DNA from: Ignavibacteria bacterium UBA2373
GTDB lineage: Bacteria; Bacteroidota; Ignavibacteria; Kapaibacteriales; UBA961
DNA: 64,000 nucleotides
Direction of reading: 5' to 3'
NCBI GenBank assembly: GCA_002344005.1
Contig: DDTD01000098.1
Coordinates: 1 to 64,000, forward strand
Position 1 is the stretch's first letter. Each line of letters begins with the position of its first letter. Positions 36,673 through 45,160 of the stretch are shown piece after piece. The position numbers and the translations under genes are program-made. The notes under the pieces are model-generated. The model worked only from the letters and a program-made list of their open reading frames with translations. It made no database searches and had not been told where the DNA came from.

Positions 36673-38688
36673 TTATAAATTTGGTGAATAGAGTACTCTC
36701 AGCACAAATTCACGTGTTGGACCGGGCACGGCGGGAACCAACTGACTTAAATCATTCGCATCGGAGATATATGGTTGTGGATAGAATATCTTTTCATTTG
36801 TCAAATTATGACAAGAAAGTGACACGGATAAATTGTTGACAGGTAAATCCCATTGTAATGCTAACGTGGAAAGAAAATAAGCAGGAAATTCTTGTACTGA
36901 ATTTTGCAAAGTATTATCTTTAATACCGGAAAATCCATAATACGATGATGAATATTGTAATGATGGTGTAATTGTCAGTGTTTGCATTATTGAGTATGAT
37001 AAAAGACACGCTATTTTATGAGAAGGGAAAGCAAGATGCTGTGATTGTGGAATAAATGATGGTTGATATTCAATTTCCCTATTTTGAAAAGAATGGTAAT
37101 ATGAATAATTCAACCAACCATTAATATGTGAGCGTTTAAAACGTATTTCCGTTTCAACCCCATATGTCCCGGAACGATTACCATTCACATATTCCCCAAC
37201 AATGGACGTATTACGAAATACAATGGGATTATCAAGCACATGCATAAAGCCATTGGCAGTCCACATAAGTGAATTTGACAAACGAACTCCGGTTTCTATT
37301 TCATAAGATGATGAATATTCAGGTTTTATAGATGTATTGGCTGCCGTTATATTCATAATAGTCGGTGCACGGAAAGCTCTGCTTGCAAGTGCTTTCACGT
37401 GATAATCACCCCAAACTTTTGTCGCTGCAAATCGCGGTACAAATGCTGAACCAAATGCACTATTATGCTCCAAACGAAATCCAAATGCCAAATTCACAAA
37501 TTTTGTAGTCCACTCACCCATTGCATATCCGGCAATATTCACATAATCAACAGTGGGTGTGGCTTTTCTGTCTGCATCAAACCAGTAAGCACTATCATTG
37601 GATGTTGAAAGACCTCGATCAATCCAAGATTCTAAACCGGTGGAAACAAGAAAATTATCCACAACAGGAATTACGGCTGGTAAAGACACTGTAAATCGCT
37701 GCACTTCATACGAAAAATAACTGTCATTTTCCTTAGCTGTATTATCTATTGTTTCCCAAGGAAACTGTCTTTGAAAAATAATTCTCGGCGTGAATGTAAA
37801 TGCATCGGTTTGTAGTGTAAAATCAGCATGAGCATTGAATAAAGAAAAATTGGTCATCATTGATACCCCGTTTATTGGGCTTGCGATACCAAATTTTTCA
37901 GACATTATTCCGAAAGAAAAATTGTTGTGTACTGCCTGCATGTATAATGAATATGATGAGAATTTTTGTTGTTCCTTCGACGAATACAATTGTCGTTCTA
38001 AAAGAGTATCATTATATGCATGGGCATACAATTCATAATCGGATTGTACACCATGCCTTAGATTTCCATTCATATACACATCAAAACCCAAAACATTAGT
38101 ATTAAGATTGCCGGAAACAGTTCGACGAAATCCTCCTTCGGACATAATACCGGTTTTTGCTGAAATAGAAGCAGATTCTTTTTTTCTACGTGTAATAATA
38201 TTAATTACTCCCAAACCGGCAAAACCACCATATTGCACCGATCCCGGACCTCGAATAATTTCAATTCTTTCTATATTATCAACTTCTATACGATTACCAA
38301 TTACGGGATTGCCATATAAAATATCATTGATTGGATTACCATCAATTTGAACAAGTATTTTTCCTTCATGCGCCCAATTTCCTCTTAAGCCGATACCAAG
38401 CGCATTCTGTACATCAAGGCCTAAATGGAAACCGGGAATTAAACGTAAAATGTCTGTGACATCTCTTGCACCCGACTGAAGTATTTCTTCCCTTGTAATA
38501 AGACTAACAATACTTGGAGATTCTTCGATAGATGTAAATGTAAGACTGGCTATACGTATGTCTGTTTCTAATAATTCCTCCAAAGACATAGACTCAATAG
38601 AACGATCTTCTGTCTGCGAATAACACAAGAGAGGAAGGGCAAAAAACAAAAAACAATATGTCATGACAGATTTCGGTACTATGCTCAT
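36673..38688 (-). CDS. TonB-dependent outer membrane receptor
   Basis: A 671-residue outer membrane receptor. Signal peptide ends near residue 25 (LLCYSQ). The short N-terminal segment SLEELLETDI resembles the start of vitamin/siderophore receptors of the SLEELLxx class. The plug domain spans about 50-165 and includes GLRGNWAHEGKILVQIDG and IERIEIIRGPGSVQYG. The rest is a beta barrel ending in FVLRVLYSPNL. The substrate is unknown. It is the last gene of an operon with a YfiR-like protein and a hybrid kinase, with 4-base gaps, so it may act as a sensor rather than an importer. Confidence 0.9.
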   Translation of the reverse strand: MSIVPKSVMTYCFLFFALPLLCYSQTEDRSIESMSLEELLETDIRIASLTFTSIEESPSIVSLITREEILQSGARDVTDILRLIPGFHLGLDVQNALGIGLRGNWAHEGKILVQIDGNPINDILYGNPVIGNRIEVDNIERIEIIRGPGSVQYGGFAGLGVINIITRRKKESASISAKTGIMSEGGFRRTVSGNLNTNVLGFDVYMNGNLRHGVQSDYELYAHAYNDTLLERQLYSSKEQQKFSSYSLYMQAVHNNFSFGIMSEKFGIASPINGVSMMTNFSLFNAHADFTLQTDAFTFTPRIIFQRQFPWETIDNTAKENDSYFSYEVQRFTVSLPAVIPVVDNFLVSTGLESWIDRGLSTSNDSAYWFDADRKATPTVDYVNIAGYAMGEWTTKFVNLAFGFRLEHNSAFGSAFVPRFAATKVWGDYHVKALASRAFRAPTIMNITAANTSIKPEYSSSYEIETGVRLSNSLMWTANGFMHVLDNPIVFRNTSIVGEYVNGNRSGTYGVETEIRFKRSHINGWLNYSYYHSFQNREIEYQPSFIPQSQHLAFPSHKIACLLSYSIMQTLTITPSLQYSSSYYGFSGIKDNTLQNSVQEFPAYFLSTLALQWDLPVNNLSVSLSCHNLTNEKIFYPQPYISDANDLSQLVPAVPGPTREFVLRVLYSPNL

Positions 38689-38692
38689 AGAT

Positions 38693-39220
38693 CTATTCTC
38701 CTACAATCGTTGCAAGTTTTAAAACTTCTGAAGATACTTCATGATTTTGTGATTTCAACACTGTCATATTTATAATAATCTTAGGTTTATTATTTTCAGA
38801 ATAAATACTTATTGCAGCAAGATTTTCTTGAACATCATCAGGTGTAGAAGAGACACACAGAACCCCTTTGGCATTACATTGTGATACTATAGATTTGGAA
38901 GATTTACCAACATACAAAACATTACACTTTGTTTGACTAAGTATCTTTTCACTTTTCAGTTCTATTGCACTGATACCTAGATTGCTAAAACCCCGTATTA
39001 CCTCATCATTTTCAGAATTTGCTTCATCGGAAAGCACAGCTAAAATAACTCCATCTTTTACCAATACTTTACAATATGAAAATATTTTTTTGAATATAAC
39101 AACTTGTATTTTAACAGGCGTAGGTTTTAAATTTTCATAATGGAGAATAAAGCCGGAAGAAATTATCGCTACGGTAATAATAAAAATTAAAGAGCAATAT
39201 GTGCGATGAAGAATATTCAT
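38693..39220 (-). CDS. YfiR-like periplasmic protein (DUF4154)
   Basis: A 175-residue exported protein with an N-terminal signal/anchor (about residues 8-27). The body follows the YfiR pattern: CNVLYVG, then VLCVSSTPDDVQENLAAIS, then PKIIINMTVLKSQNHEVSSEVLKLATIV. YfiR is a periplasmic repressor that binds the sensor domain of the diguanylate cyclase YfiN. Here the neighbouring sensor is a hybrid histidine kinase. The family call is moderate, but gene order strongly supports a periplasmic relay. Confidence 0.72.
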   Translation of the reverse strand: MNILHRTYCSLIFIITVAIISSGFILHYENLKPTPVKIQVVIFKKIFSYCKVLVKDGVILAVLSDEANSENDEVIRGFSNLGISAIELKSEKILSQTKCNVLYVGKSSKSIVSQCNAKGVLCVSSTPDDVQENLAAISIYSENNKPKIIINMTVLKSQNHEVSSEVLKLATIVGE

Positions 39221-39224
39221 ACGA

Positions 39225-41507
39225 TTACTTTGTTATGAAATATTCTTCTAACAATTTTGAAAAATACTTGTAATCATATAGTTCCGCTGCTTTTTCTAGT
39301 ATATGTGTCACTTTAGTTAACCAAGGATTATCAGTAGGTTGTGAATGTAATATATGTAGCATTTCTTCAAAGTCTTGTAATTCTATCGCTGCAAACAGTG
39401 CATTACTTTGTTCACTTGGTAAAGTTAAGAGTGCGGCGACTGTTGATTGAATTGTCAATTCTTTATCTTCGTCAAGAATTATATTCATTATGGTATGACT
39501 ATTATCACCTTCCACTATACCATCTTCAGCATCAACATGAACAAACTGAGAGATAGTAGCATGAATTTGTTCAATAGTAAAAGGTTTAGATACTACATCA
39601 TTAAATCCTATTTCAAGTAACGATTCTTTACTGCTTGTCATGACATCCGCTGTGACTGCTATAATAGGAAGTGTTTGGTTATTCATTGTATTTCGAATTA
39701 TATCAACGGCTTCTTTACCATCCATAATAGGCATCATTAAATCCATAAACACAATAGTCGGATTGAGCGATTCAATCATCTCAATAGCTTGTTTACCATT
39801 TTCTGCTTCATGGCATTCGAAGTCAATGGATTCCAAGATAACAGAAAGCAAGACTCGATTAGTCAATACATCATCAACGATTAATGCTACTAAATTTTGC
39901 CCTTTGGTTGCTTGAATCCTGTGACTATCATCTTTATGAGGTATCACATCGTGCGAAAAGTCGGGTGAAACCAATGTCAGCTCAAAATAAAATTCAGTTC
40001 CTTTATCGAGTTCACTTTTTATCTGAATTTTTCCACCCATCTTTTCTATAATTTTAGAAGAAATAGCAAGACCAAGTCCAGTACCTTCGCTGTAACGACT
40101 TGATTGTTGCATAAACGGTTTGAATATCCTTTCAATTTGGGATGAGTCAATACCGCACCCGGTGTCAATCACACGAAACAGTAAAGTATATGTACCCTCT
40201 TCCGGTGATGTATCGGTGACTTCTACTAAAAGTTTTATGCTACCTTTTTCAGTAAATTTTATTGCGTTGCCAATAAGATTAATTAATACCTGACGAAGGC
40301 GACGAGCATCGGCAATAATACTGATCGGACAAAAAGGATCAACATTAATAATGAAAAGTAAATCCTTTTCGGCAGCTTTTACAGAAAATATGGAACGAAC
40401 ACTTTCTACAATATCAGCCAAAAGTGATTGTTCGGGGTATAAATCTAATTGCCCAGCTTCAATTTTGGAAATATCAAGAATATCATTAATCAGGTCAAGC
40501 AGATGCGACCCACTCCTATACATCATATCAAGATAATGCTTATTTCTTGCAGTGACATCCTCGTCTTCACGAAGTATTTGAGCAAAACCAATAATTGAGT
40601 TTAATGGGGTGCGTAATTCATGAGACATTGATGCAAGAAATGCAGATTTTGTTCTATTGGATTCTTCGGCTTTATTGCGAGCAACTATTAAATTTTCCTC
40701 TGTTAATTTACGCACTTCAACTTCATTCATCAATGCCGCAGTGCGTTCTTCGACTATTTTCTCTAAATTACTGTTGGTATAGGAAATATCATTATATAAA
40801 CGGACAACTGAATCCACCATCGTATTAAAAGCAATAGCTAAATGGCTGATTTCATCATTGCCTTTTGTCGGTGCTCTTTCCGTCAAAGCACCTTGGGTAA
40901 TAGACTCTGCAGCAATAACCAATGATTTAATCCTCTGCATAATCGGACGAAACAGGAGAATAACAGCAACTATACTAAATATAAATGACCCCAATACAAA
41001 AAGTGCTATTGTGGCGCGGAATTGTTCAATTTCTTTTTGTACACTGCGTAAGGATACTTCTATGAGTAAAAATCCTATATTCTCATTATTGTTGCGGATG
41101 GCTTTTTTAAGTATAACGCTTGAGTCAATAATACTGTATTCATCTTTTAGATGCGGCATTGCAGTTAATCCCGCCGCATACCGCCCTTTTTGAGTTTCAT
41201 ACATAACTTTATTTGCTGCATCAAACACAGCGATATATCGAACTTCATCATATTCACGTATATCTTGTACAACTTTCTCTACAATCTCAATATCTTCAAA
41301 AAAAACGGCTGAAGACAAACTTGATGCGCTTATACTGCCAATCCCCTTTGTATGCTTAATCATCTCATCGGTCATTTTTTGTTCAGCAACAAGAGGAACA
41401 ACAATGTACACAAAAACGCTTATGACAAAAATAACACCTGTAACGCCAATAAGAGGTTTAGCTTGAAGCGATTTTCGAAATGGAATAGTATTAGGCATCT
41501 GAGGCAT
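39225..41507 (-). CDS. Hybrid sensor histidine kinase with CHASE8-like domain and receiver
   Basis: A 760-residue membrane kinase. Two membrane helices (about 17-40 and 165-185) flank a periplasmic domain resembling the CHASE8 sensor of YfiN (SSAVFFEDIEIVEKVVQDIR). HAMP (about 190-240), a coiled coil, HisKA with His296 (SMSHELRTPLNS), HATPase (DTGCGID, GTGLGLAIS) and a receiver domain with Asp589 (VFMDLMMPIMDG) follow. The last 100 residues look like an HPt-type or helical tail, but the HPt histidine is not evident. The ATG at 41507 was chosen over TTG 41561. First gene of the operon with the YfiR-like protein and TonB receptor. Confidence 0.9.
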   Translation of the reverse strand: MPQMPNTIPFRKSLQAKPLIGVTGVIFVISVFVYIVVPLVAEQKMTDEMIKHTKGIGSISASSLSSAVFFEDIEIVEKVVQDIREYDEVRYIAVFDAANKVMYETQKGRYAAGLTAMPHLKDEYSIIDSSVILKKAIRNNNENIGFLLIEVSLRSVQKEIEQFRATIALFVLGSFIFSIVAVILLFRPIMQRIKSLVIAAESITQGALTERAPTKGNDEISHLAIAFNTMVDSVVRLYNDISYTNSNLEKIVEERTAALMNEVEVRKLTEENLIVARNKAEESNRTKSAFLASMSHELRTPLNSIIGFAQILREDEDVTARNKHYLDMMYRSGSHLLDLINDILDISKIEAGQLDLYPEQSLLADIVESVRSIFSVKAAEKDLLFIINVDPFCPISIIADARRLRQVLINLIGNAIKFTEKGSIKLLVEVTDTSPEEGTYTLLFRVIDTGCGIDSSQIERIFKPFMQQSSRYSEGTGLGLAISSKIIEKMGGKIQIKSELDKGTEFYFELTLVSPDFSHDVIPHKDDSHRIQATKGQNLVALIVDDVLTNRVLLSVILESIDFECHEAENGKQAIEMIESLNPTIVFMDLMMPIMDGKEAVDIIRNTMNNQTLPIIAVTADVMTSSKESLLEIGFNDVVSKPFTIEQIHATISQFVHVDAEDGIVEGDNSHTIMNIILDEDKELTIQSTVAALLTLPSEQSNALFAAIELQDFEEMLHILHSQPTDNPWLTKVTHILEKAAELYDYKYFSKLLEEYFITK

Positions 41508-41721
41508 ATTGTTATTCAATGATAATGAATTGTGAGGATTTGGTTTGTTCTGTACTAGCAAACATTGCCGATACTGATTGATGAAACCGATTCTGCCACC
41601 GCCTCAAAGTTGGTCAATCCTTGAAACGTATTTGTATAAATCTAACTTCTCCCCTTGATTCATCATAGTTCCTGAAAATTTTCTTAGTTTGCATGAGAGT
41701 GAATATACAATACCGTACATT

Positions 41722-41729
41722 TACTTTTG
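41722..41729 (+). promoter_or_regulatory. TAnnTTTG -7 motif of SnoaL-like gene
   Basis: TACTTTTG, 43 bases before the ATG at 41773. Confidence 0.4.
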
Positions 41730-41772
41730 CAAAAATGTAAAATTCTTTTCAAATATAGAATGAACAAACATC

Positions 41773-42144
41773 ATGAATGAGTTTCAACAACAAGTGTGGG
41801 ATGCCGCACAAGGTCAATTGGATGCCTACAATGCGCGCAGTATTGACGATTTTGTGAAATGGTACACCCAAGACATAGAGTTAATCACATTAGAAGACAA
41901 TAATGTTTTTTGCCGTGGCATAGAAGAATTGCGACAGCGCTATGCGCCCATGTTTGAGAAAAACACTTCTCTGCATTGCTCATTACTCAACAGAGTAGTA
42001 TGCGGAAAATTTTGTTTTGATGAAGAATCCGTAACAGGCATTGTACCCGACACGATTGTTCATGCTGTTGCAATATATGAAGTTAATGATGGTTTGATTC
42101 GTAAGGCTTGGTTTGTACGCAATACAATACCAACCTCCGTATGA
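41773..42144 (+). CDS. SnoaL-like/NTF2-fold small protein
   Basis: A 123-residue cytoplasmic protein with the cone-like NTF2 fold of SnoaL and steroid isomerase relatives. Indicative features are AQGQLDAYNARSIDDFVKWY near the N terminus, CRGIEELRQRYAPMF in the middle, and a final strand GLIRKAWFVRN. Such proteins are small-molecule isomerases, hydratases or binding proteins; nothing in the sequence defines the ligand. Confidence 0.7.
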   Translation: MNEFQQQVWDAAQGQLDAYNARSIDDFVKWYTQDIELITLEDNNVFCRGIEELRQRYAPMFEKNTSLHCSLLNRVVCGKFCFDEESVTGIVPDTIVHAVAIYEVNDGLIRKAWFVRNTIPTSV

Positions 42145-42245
42145 CAAAACATCTTGCTGTATTTGAAAAAAATCAGTATTTTGGGTTAAATTTCTTTTCT
42201 AAAGCATTCATAAATCTTTTATTCTATTACTTTGTGAGGTTGAGT

Positions 42246-43379
42246 ATGAAAAAATTGCTGCTCTTTTTAGTGTGTTGTTATGCTACTTCTGCCGTGTATG
42301 CCCAAAAACTTGAATTAGGTGGGACAGTGTCTCTTTTAACAAAAGAAAACTTTGAGGCATATTCCAAACCGCTTTTCACGAGCATGGGGCAAAGTTTCAA
42401 TTCCAATTTGTGGACTACCGCCATTCATGAAGACAGATTTAAAATCGGGCTGGACTTCTCCTTTATGGCTATGCTTATACCCGAAAGCCAGAAAAATTAC
42501 ACTGCTGCTTTACCAAGCCATTTTTCAAATCCGCAAATTGCACGAACCGCCTATAATAAGAACGGCGTGGAAACTGTTCAGCCATCAACCGTCGAACAGC
42601 CCACATTTTATGGCTCGACACCAACAACGGTCTATTCGATTCCGCAAGATCAAAATGGGAATTACACGTATCAATCTATCGGTGGCAATGCGGAGTTTCC
42701 AAGCGGTAATGGCTTGAATGCTGTTCTCGGTATTCCCGCAGTGCAAATCATGATGGATCTTCCTTCTCGCACTCATGTTCGTTTGCGCGTCGTGCCTGTC
42801 CCCTCCATTGATGATGACATGAGTGTTTTTTATGGCATGATTAGCGTGGGTCATCAATTCAATCAATACATTGACCCGCTTAAAGATTCAACTCTCGGTA
42901 TTTCTTTTAATGCCGCATATTCACTCTTCTCCATCACCAATGTGATTGATGCTAATGCTTTGGCTATCGGAATTAATGCCAGCAAAAAATTAAATGAATA
43001 TTTCACGGTCTTCGGAGGAATACAATATGAAGACTTCAGCGGTACATTTACTTATACCCGCAAAGATGTAACACCCAATGAAGCATCCTCTAATACACCG
43101 TATGATGAAGTACGAGAAAATATGTACACCATTCCCGGCACTAATACAGTAAATGTTGATAGGGATGGGCGTTATATTCCATTTAATGCCGTTGGTACAC
43201 CTGCTAATTTACTCAGTGCATTAACACGCAAACCCGTAGTAGCCGACATCAGCACTTTTTCTAATGTCCGCATAGTTGCAGGCGGCGAAGTCAATTTAAA
43301 AGCTTTGCAGCTCCATGCACAAGTCGCTTATTTGTCACAATTCATGTTCTCAGGCGGTTTTTCCGTTTGGTTTAATTAA
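42246..43379 (+). CDS. Predicted outer membrane protein, 377 aa
   Basis: An exported protein with a signal peptide (MKKLLLFLVCCYATSAVYAQ). The mature chain is rich in aromatic beta strands and glycine turns, ends in FSVWFN, and includes strands such as VRLRVVPVPS and LGISFNAAYSLFS, which suits an outer membrane barrel of about 12-14 strands. Specific function is not recognisable. The start is the ATG at 42246 because upstream codons overlap the previous gene. The lipoprotein gene 38 bases downstream is probably co-transcribed. Confidence 0.7.
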   Translation: MKKLLLFLVCCYATSAVYAQKLELGGTVSLLTKENFEAYSKPLFTSMGQSFNSNLWTTAIHEDRFKIGLDFSFMAMLIPESQKNYTAALPSHFSNPQIARTAYNKNGVETVQPSTVEQPTFYGSTPTTVYSIPQDQNGNYTYQSIGGNAEFPSGNGLNAVLGIPAVQIMMDLPSRTHVRLRVVPVPSIDDDMSVFYGMISVGHQFNQYIDPLKDSTLGISFNAAYSLFSITNVIDANALAIGINASKKLNEYFTVFGGIQYEDFSGTFTYTRKDVTPNEASSNTPYDEVRENMYTIPGTNTVNVDRDGRYIPFNAVGTPANLLSALTRKPVVADISTFSNVRIVAGGEVNLKALQLHAQVAYLSQFMFSGGFSVWFN

Positions 43380-43417
43380 GATTTTAACTTTTTTCACTTT
43401 TTTTAGGAGAACTTATT

Positions 43418-44005
43418 ATGAAAGTTCGTCTTTTTTCCCTCCTCGCAGCATTGTGCTTTTTAGCATTTACATCAGGTTGCGATACTATCAGTAATATCAC
43501 TGATATAAAATTACCTCTTACTTTCAGCGGTAATCCGAAAGTTACCAATGAAAGAGCCGACCAAGAAAGTTGGGACGGTATTGACTTAGATACCATTAGC
43601 GGTTACAAAGAAAACAAAGATAAAATTGATGAAAATGGATCCGAAATTCAAACCATGAGCGTTAGTATTACAAATTTTGATTCAGATGATGTTGCTATTC
43701 GCGATTGTGTCTTCGAAAATGTTACATTCTGGCTAAAATACGATTCTCAATATGGCGATCAGACCTTATATCCTTTAGGCACATATACGAATGTAAAAGC
43801 GGAGGATTATTTCAAAACTCCACGTACAGTTACTGTGGACAAAGAAAAAGTTAATGCTGCACTCAAATTTATTAAAACAAGACCCAAATTTGGTATTTAT
43901 CAGCAATATGGTAAAGTCAAAAACTTTCCGGATAATAATCAACCCGTTTTCAGAGATTTAACGACAAATGTGCAAGTGACTATCTTAGTCAAAGGCGATT
44001 TATAA
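43418..44005 (+). CDS. Lipoprotein of unknown function, 195 aa
   Basis: A lipoprotein with signal peptide and a clear lipobox (FTSGC, Cys21). The mature protein has a beta-rich, polar sequence with no family I recognise. A good ribosome-binding sequence (AGGAGA) precedes the ATG. It lies after the predicted outer membrane protein and before a strong terminator, so the two probably form an operon and may act together at the outer membrane. Confidence 0.7.
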   Translation: MKVRLFSLLAALCFLAFTSGCDTISNITDIKLPLTFSGNPKVTNERADQESWDGIDLDTISGYKENKDKIDENGSEIQTMSVSITNFDSDDVAIRDCVFENVTFWLKYDSQYGDQTLYPLGTYTNVKAEDYFKTPRTVTVDKEKVNAALKFIKTRPKFGIYQQYGKVKNFPDNNQPVFRDLTTNVQVTILVKGDL

Positions 44006-44030
44006 TTCTTAATTATCACACTTATTGCAA

Positions 44031-44066
44031 AAGCGGAGAATACTTTTTATTCTTCGCTTTTTTTTT
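44031..44066 (+). terminator. Rho-independent terminator after lipoprotein gene
   Basis: A 10-base stem (AAGCGGAGAA / TTCTTCGCTT, one G-T pair), a 9-base loop, and a run of nine T. Confidence 0.85.
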
Positions 44067-44072
44067 ACTTCC

Positions 44073-44696
44073 ATGAATAATAATAATGCACTCGCGCTAT
44101 TCCCTTTTTTAGCGCAAACTAATTTCGCAATCCATACCATGAAAGCAGGCACCACCGTTTTTCGTGAAGGTGAACAATGCGGTTTATTAGGATTTATTAT
44201 CGAAGGCACGGTCAGAGTCTATAAACATAATGAATCCGGAAGAGAAATCACACTCTATCGCATTACCGCCGGCGAAAGCTGCATTTTATCAATTGCCTGC
44301 ATCATGTCCTCACCACACCATAAAGCATCAGCAATAATCGAAGAACACACAACCTTAGCTATTGTCCAAGCCCATGACATACGCCATCTGCTCTCACAAT
44401 CCGCTCAAGCAAGGGACTTTATCTTCGCACTCTTAGCACATCGCTTAGCAGATGTCGTCACCCTTATTGATGAAATCGTCTTCAGCAAAATGGACAAACG
44501 ATTAGCCCACTTCTTGCTCAATAATACATCCGCACACAATACCATTCATGCAACCCATGAACATATTGCCATAGAATTAGGAACAGCAAGAGAAGTCATA
44601 AGCCGTTTGCTCAAAGATTTTGAATCAAAAGGATATATTGCTCTCAATCGAGGAAGTATCACCATCATCAAAGACACACAATTGCTTATGTATTGA
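44073..44696 (+). CDS. Crp/Fnr-family transcription regulator
   Basis: A 207-residue regulator. The N-terminal cyclic-nucleotide-binding-type barrel covers about 15-125 (TMKAGTTVFREGEQCGLLGFI), a dimerisation helix follows, and a C-terminal helix-turn-helix lies at about 160-190 (TAREVISRLLKDFESKG). Four cysteines are present in the first 100 residues, but they do not match the Fnr cluster pattern, so oxygen or NO sensing by an iron-sulfur cluster is not assured. The start at 44073 excludes the terminator region. It is convergent with a DUF2892 gene whose upstream region carries a TGTGA-type palindrome, a likely target. Confidence 0.85.
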   Translation: MNNNNALALFPFLAQTNFAIHTMKAGTTVFREGEQCGLLGFIIEGTVRVYKHNESGREITLYRITAGESCILSIACIMSSPHHKASAIIEEHTTLAIVQAHDIRHLLSQSAQARDFIFALLAHRLADVVTLIDEIVFSKMDKRLAHFLLNNTSAHNTIHATHEHIAIELGTAREVISRLLKDFESKGYIALNRGSITIIKDTQLLMY

Positions 44697-44704
44697 TGCA
44701 AAAA

Positions 44705-44730
44705 AAAAGGCGAAGTATCAGTCCTTCGCC
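44705..44730 (-). terminator. Terminator of DUF2892 gene
   Basis: A 7-base stem (GGCGAAG / CTTCGCC) at 44709-44715 and 44724-44730. Read on the minus strand it is followed by a T run at 44708-44700. Confidence 0.75.
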
Positions 44731-44745
44731 CCCATTTCTCTGCTC

Positions 44746-44937
44746 TTATTTCTCCGCTACCTTGCAGCTCGATAAACCAAAAGGCACATAAGCCGGACAC
44801 CAGCCAATCGTTGCCGTCAATAATGGCACAATACCTATTGCGCCCCACCATGACTCATACATATAACCCACGCCAATTACCCCAAGACCAGCAACAATGC
44901 GCAATGCACGGTCTAAACTGCCAACATTCCGTTTCAT
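44746..44937 (-). CDS. DUF2892 membrane protein, 63 aa
   Basis: A 63-residue protein with two membrane helices and the family pattern (MKRNVGSLDRALRIVAGLGV, then a GWCPAYVPFGLSSC end). DUF2892 proteins resemble the membrane part of rhodanese YgaP and often accompany Crp/Fnr regulators and sulfur genes. Cys54 and Cys60 (from the ATG at 44937) are in the conserved tail. The ATG at 44937 is preferred over 44961. The gene is convergent with the Crp/Fnr gene, with a palindrome and -7 motif upstream. Confidence 0.85.
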   Translation of the reverse strand: MKRNVGSLDRALRIVAGLGVIGVGYMYESWWGAIGIVPLLTATIGWCPAYVPFGLSSCKVAEK

Positions 44938-44980
44938 AACTCTTTCTCCTATGATTAACATTAAAGTAATAGTGACATCA

Positions 44981-44988
44981 CAAAAATA
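44981..44988 (-). promoter_or_regulatory. TAnnTTTG -7 motif of DUF2892 gene
   Basis: Minus-strand TATTTTTG, 43 bases before the ATG at 44937. It sits about 35 bases from the palindrome at 45010-45024. Confidence 0.45.
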
Positions 44989-45009
44989 CTTATTCCTTTC
45001 ACTCTAAAA

Positions 45010-45024
45010 TGTGATTATGTCACA
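45010..45024. promoter_or_regulatory. TGTGA-N5-TCACA palindrome, likely Crp/Fnr operator
   Basis: TGTGATTATGTCACA is a perfect five-base inverted repeat. Its centre (45017) lies about 41 bases upstream of the predicted DUF2892 start site, the classic class II activator position. A shorter GTGACATCAC lies at 44972-44981 near the start site. Confidence 0.65.
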
Positions 45025-45094
45025 TTACACCCATATCGCCGCATCAACCGTCATCATTACCATACTTTTCTCGGCATTTTACCGCACTTTATCT

Positions 45095-45102
45095 TACTTT
45101 TG
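45095..45102 (+). promoter_or_regulatory. TAnnTTTG -7 motif of mlaE
   Basis: TACTTTTG, 58 bases before the mlaE ATG at 45161. Confidence 0.4.
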
Positions 45103-45160
45103 CATTATCAATCGGGCACTTTCGCCCCTATACTTTATCAATCACACTCTACAAGATAGA

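Noticed and set aside
42108..42245. Extended N terminus of the outer membrane protein frame
   Set aside because: The extension overlaps the SnoaL-like gene and hides a clear signal peptide that starts at 42246.
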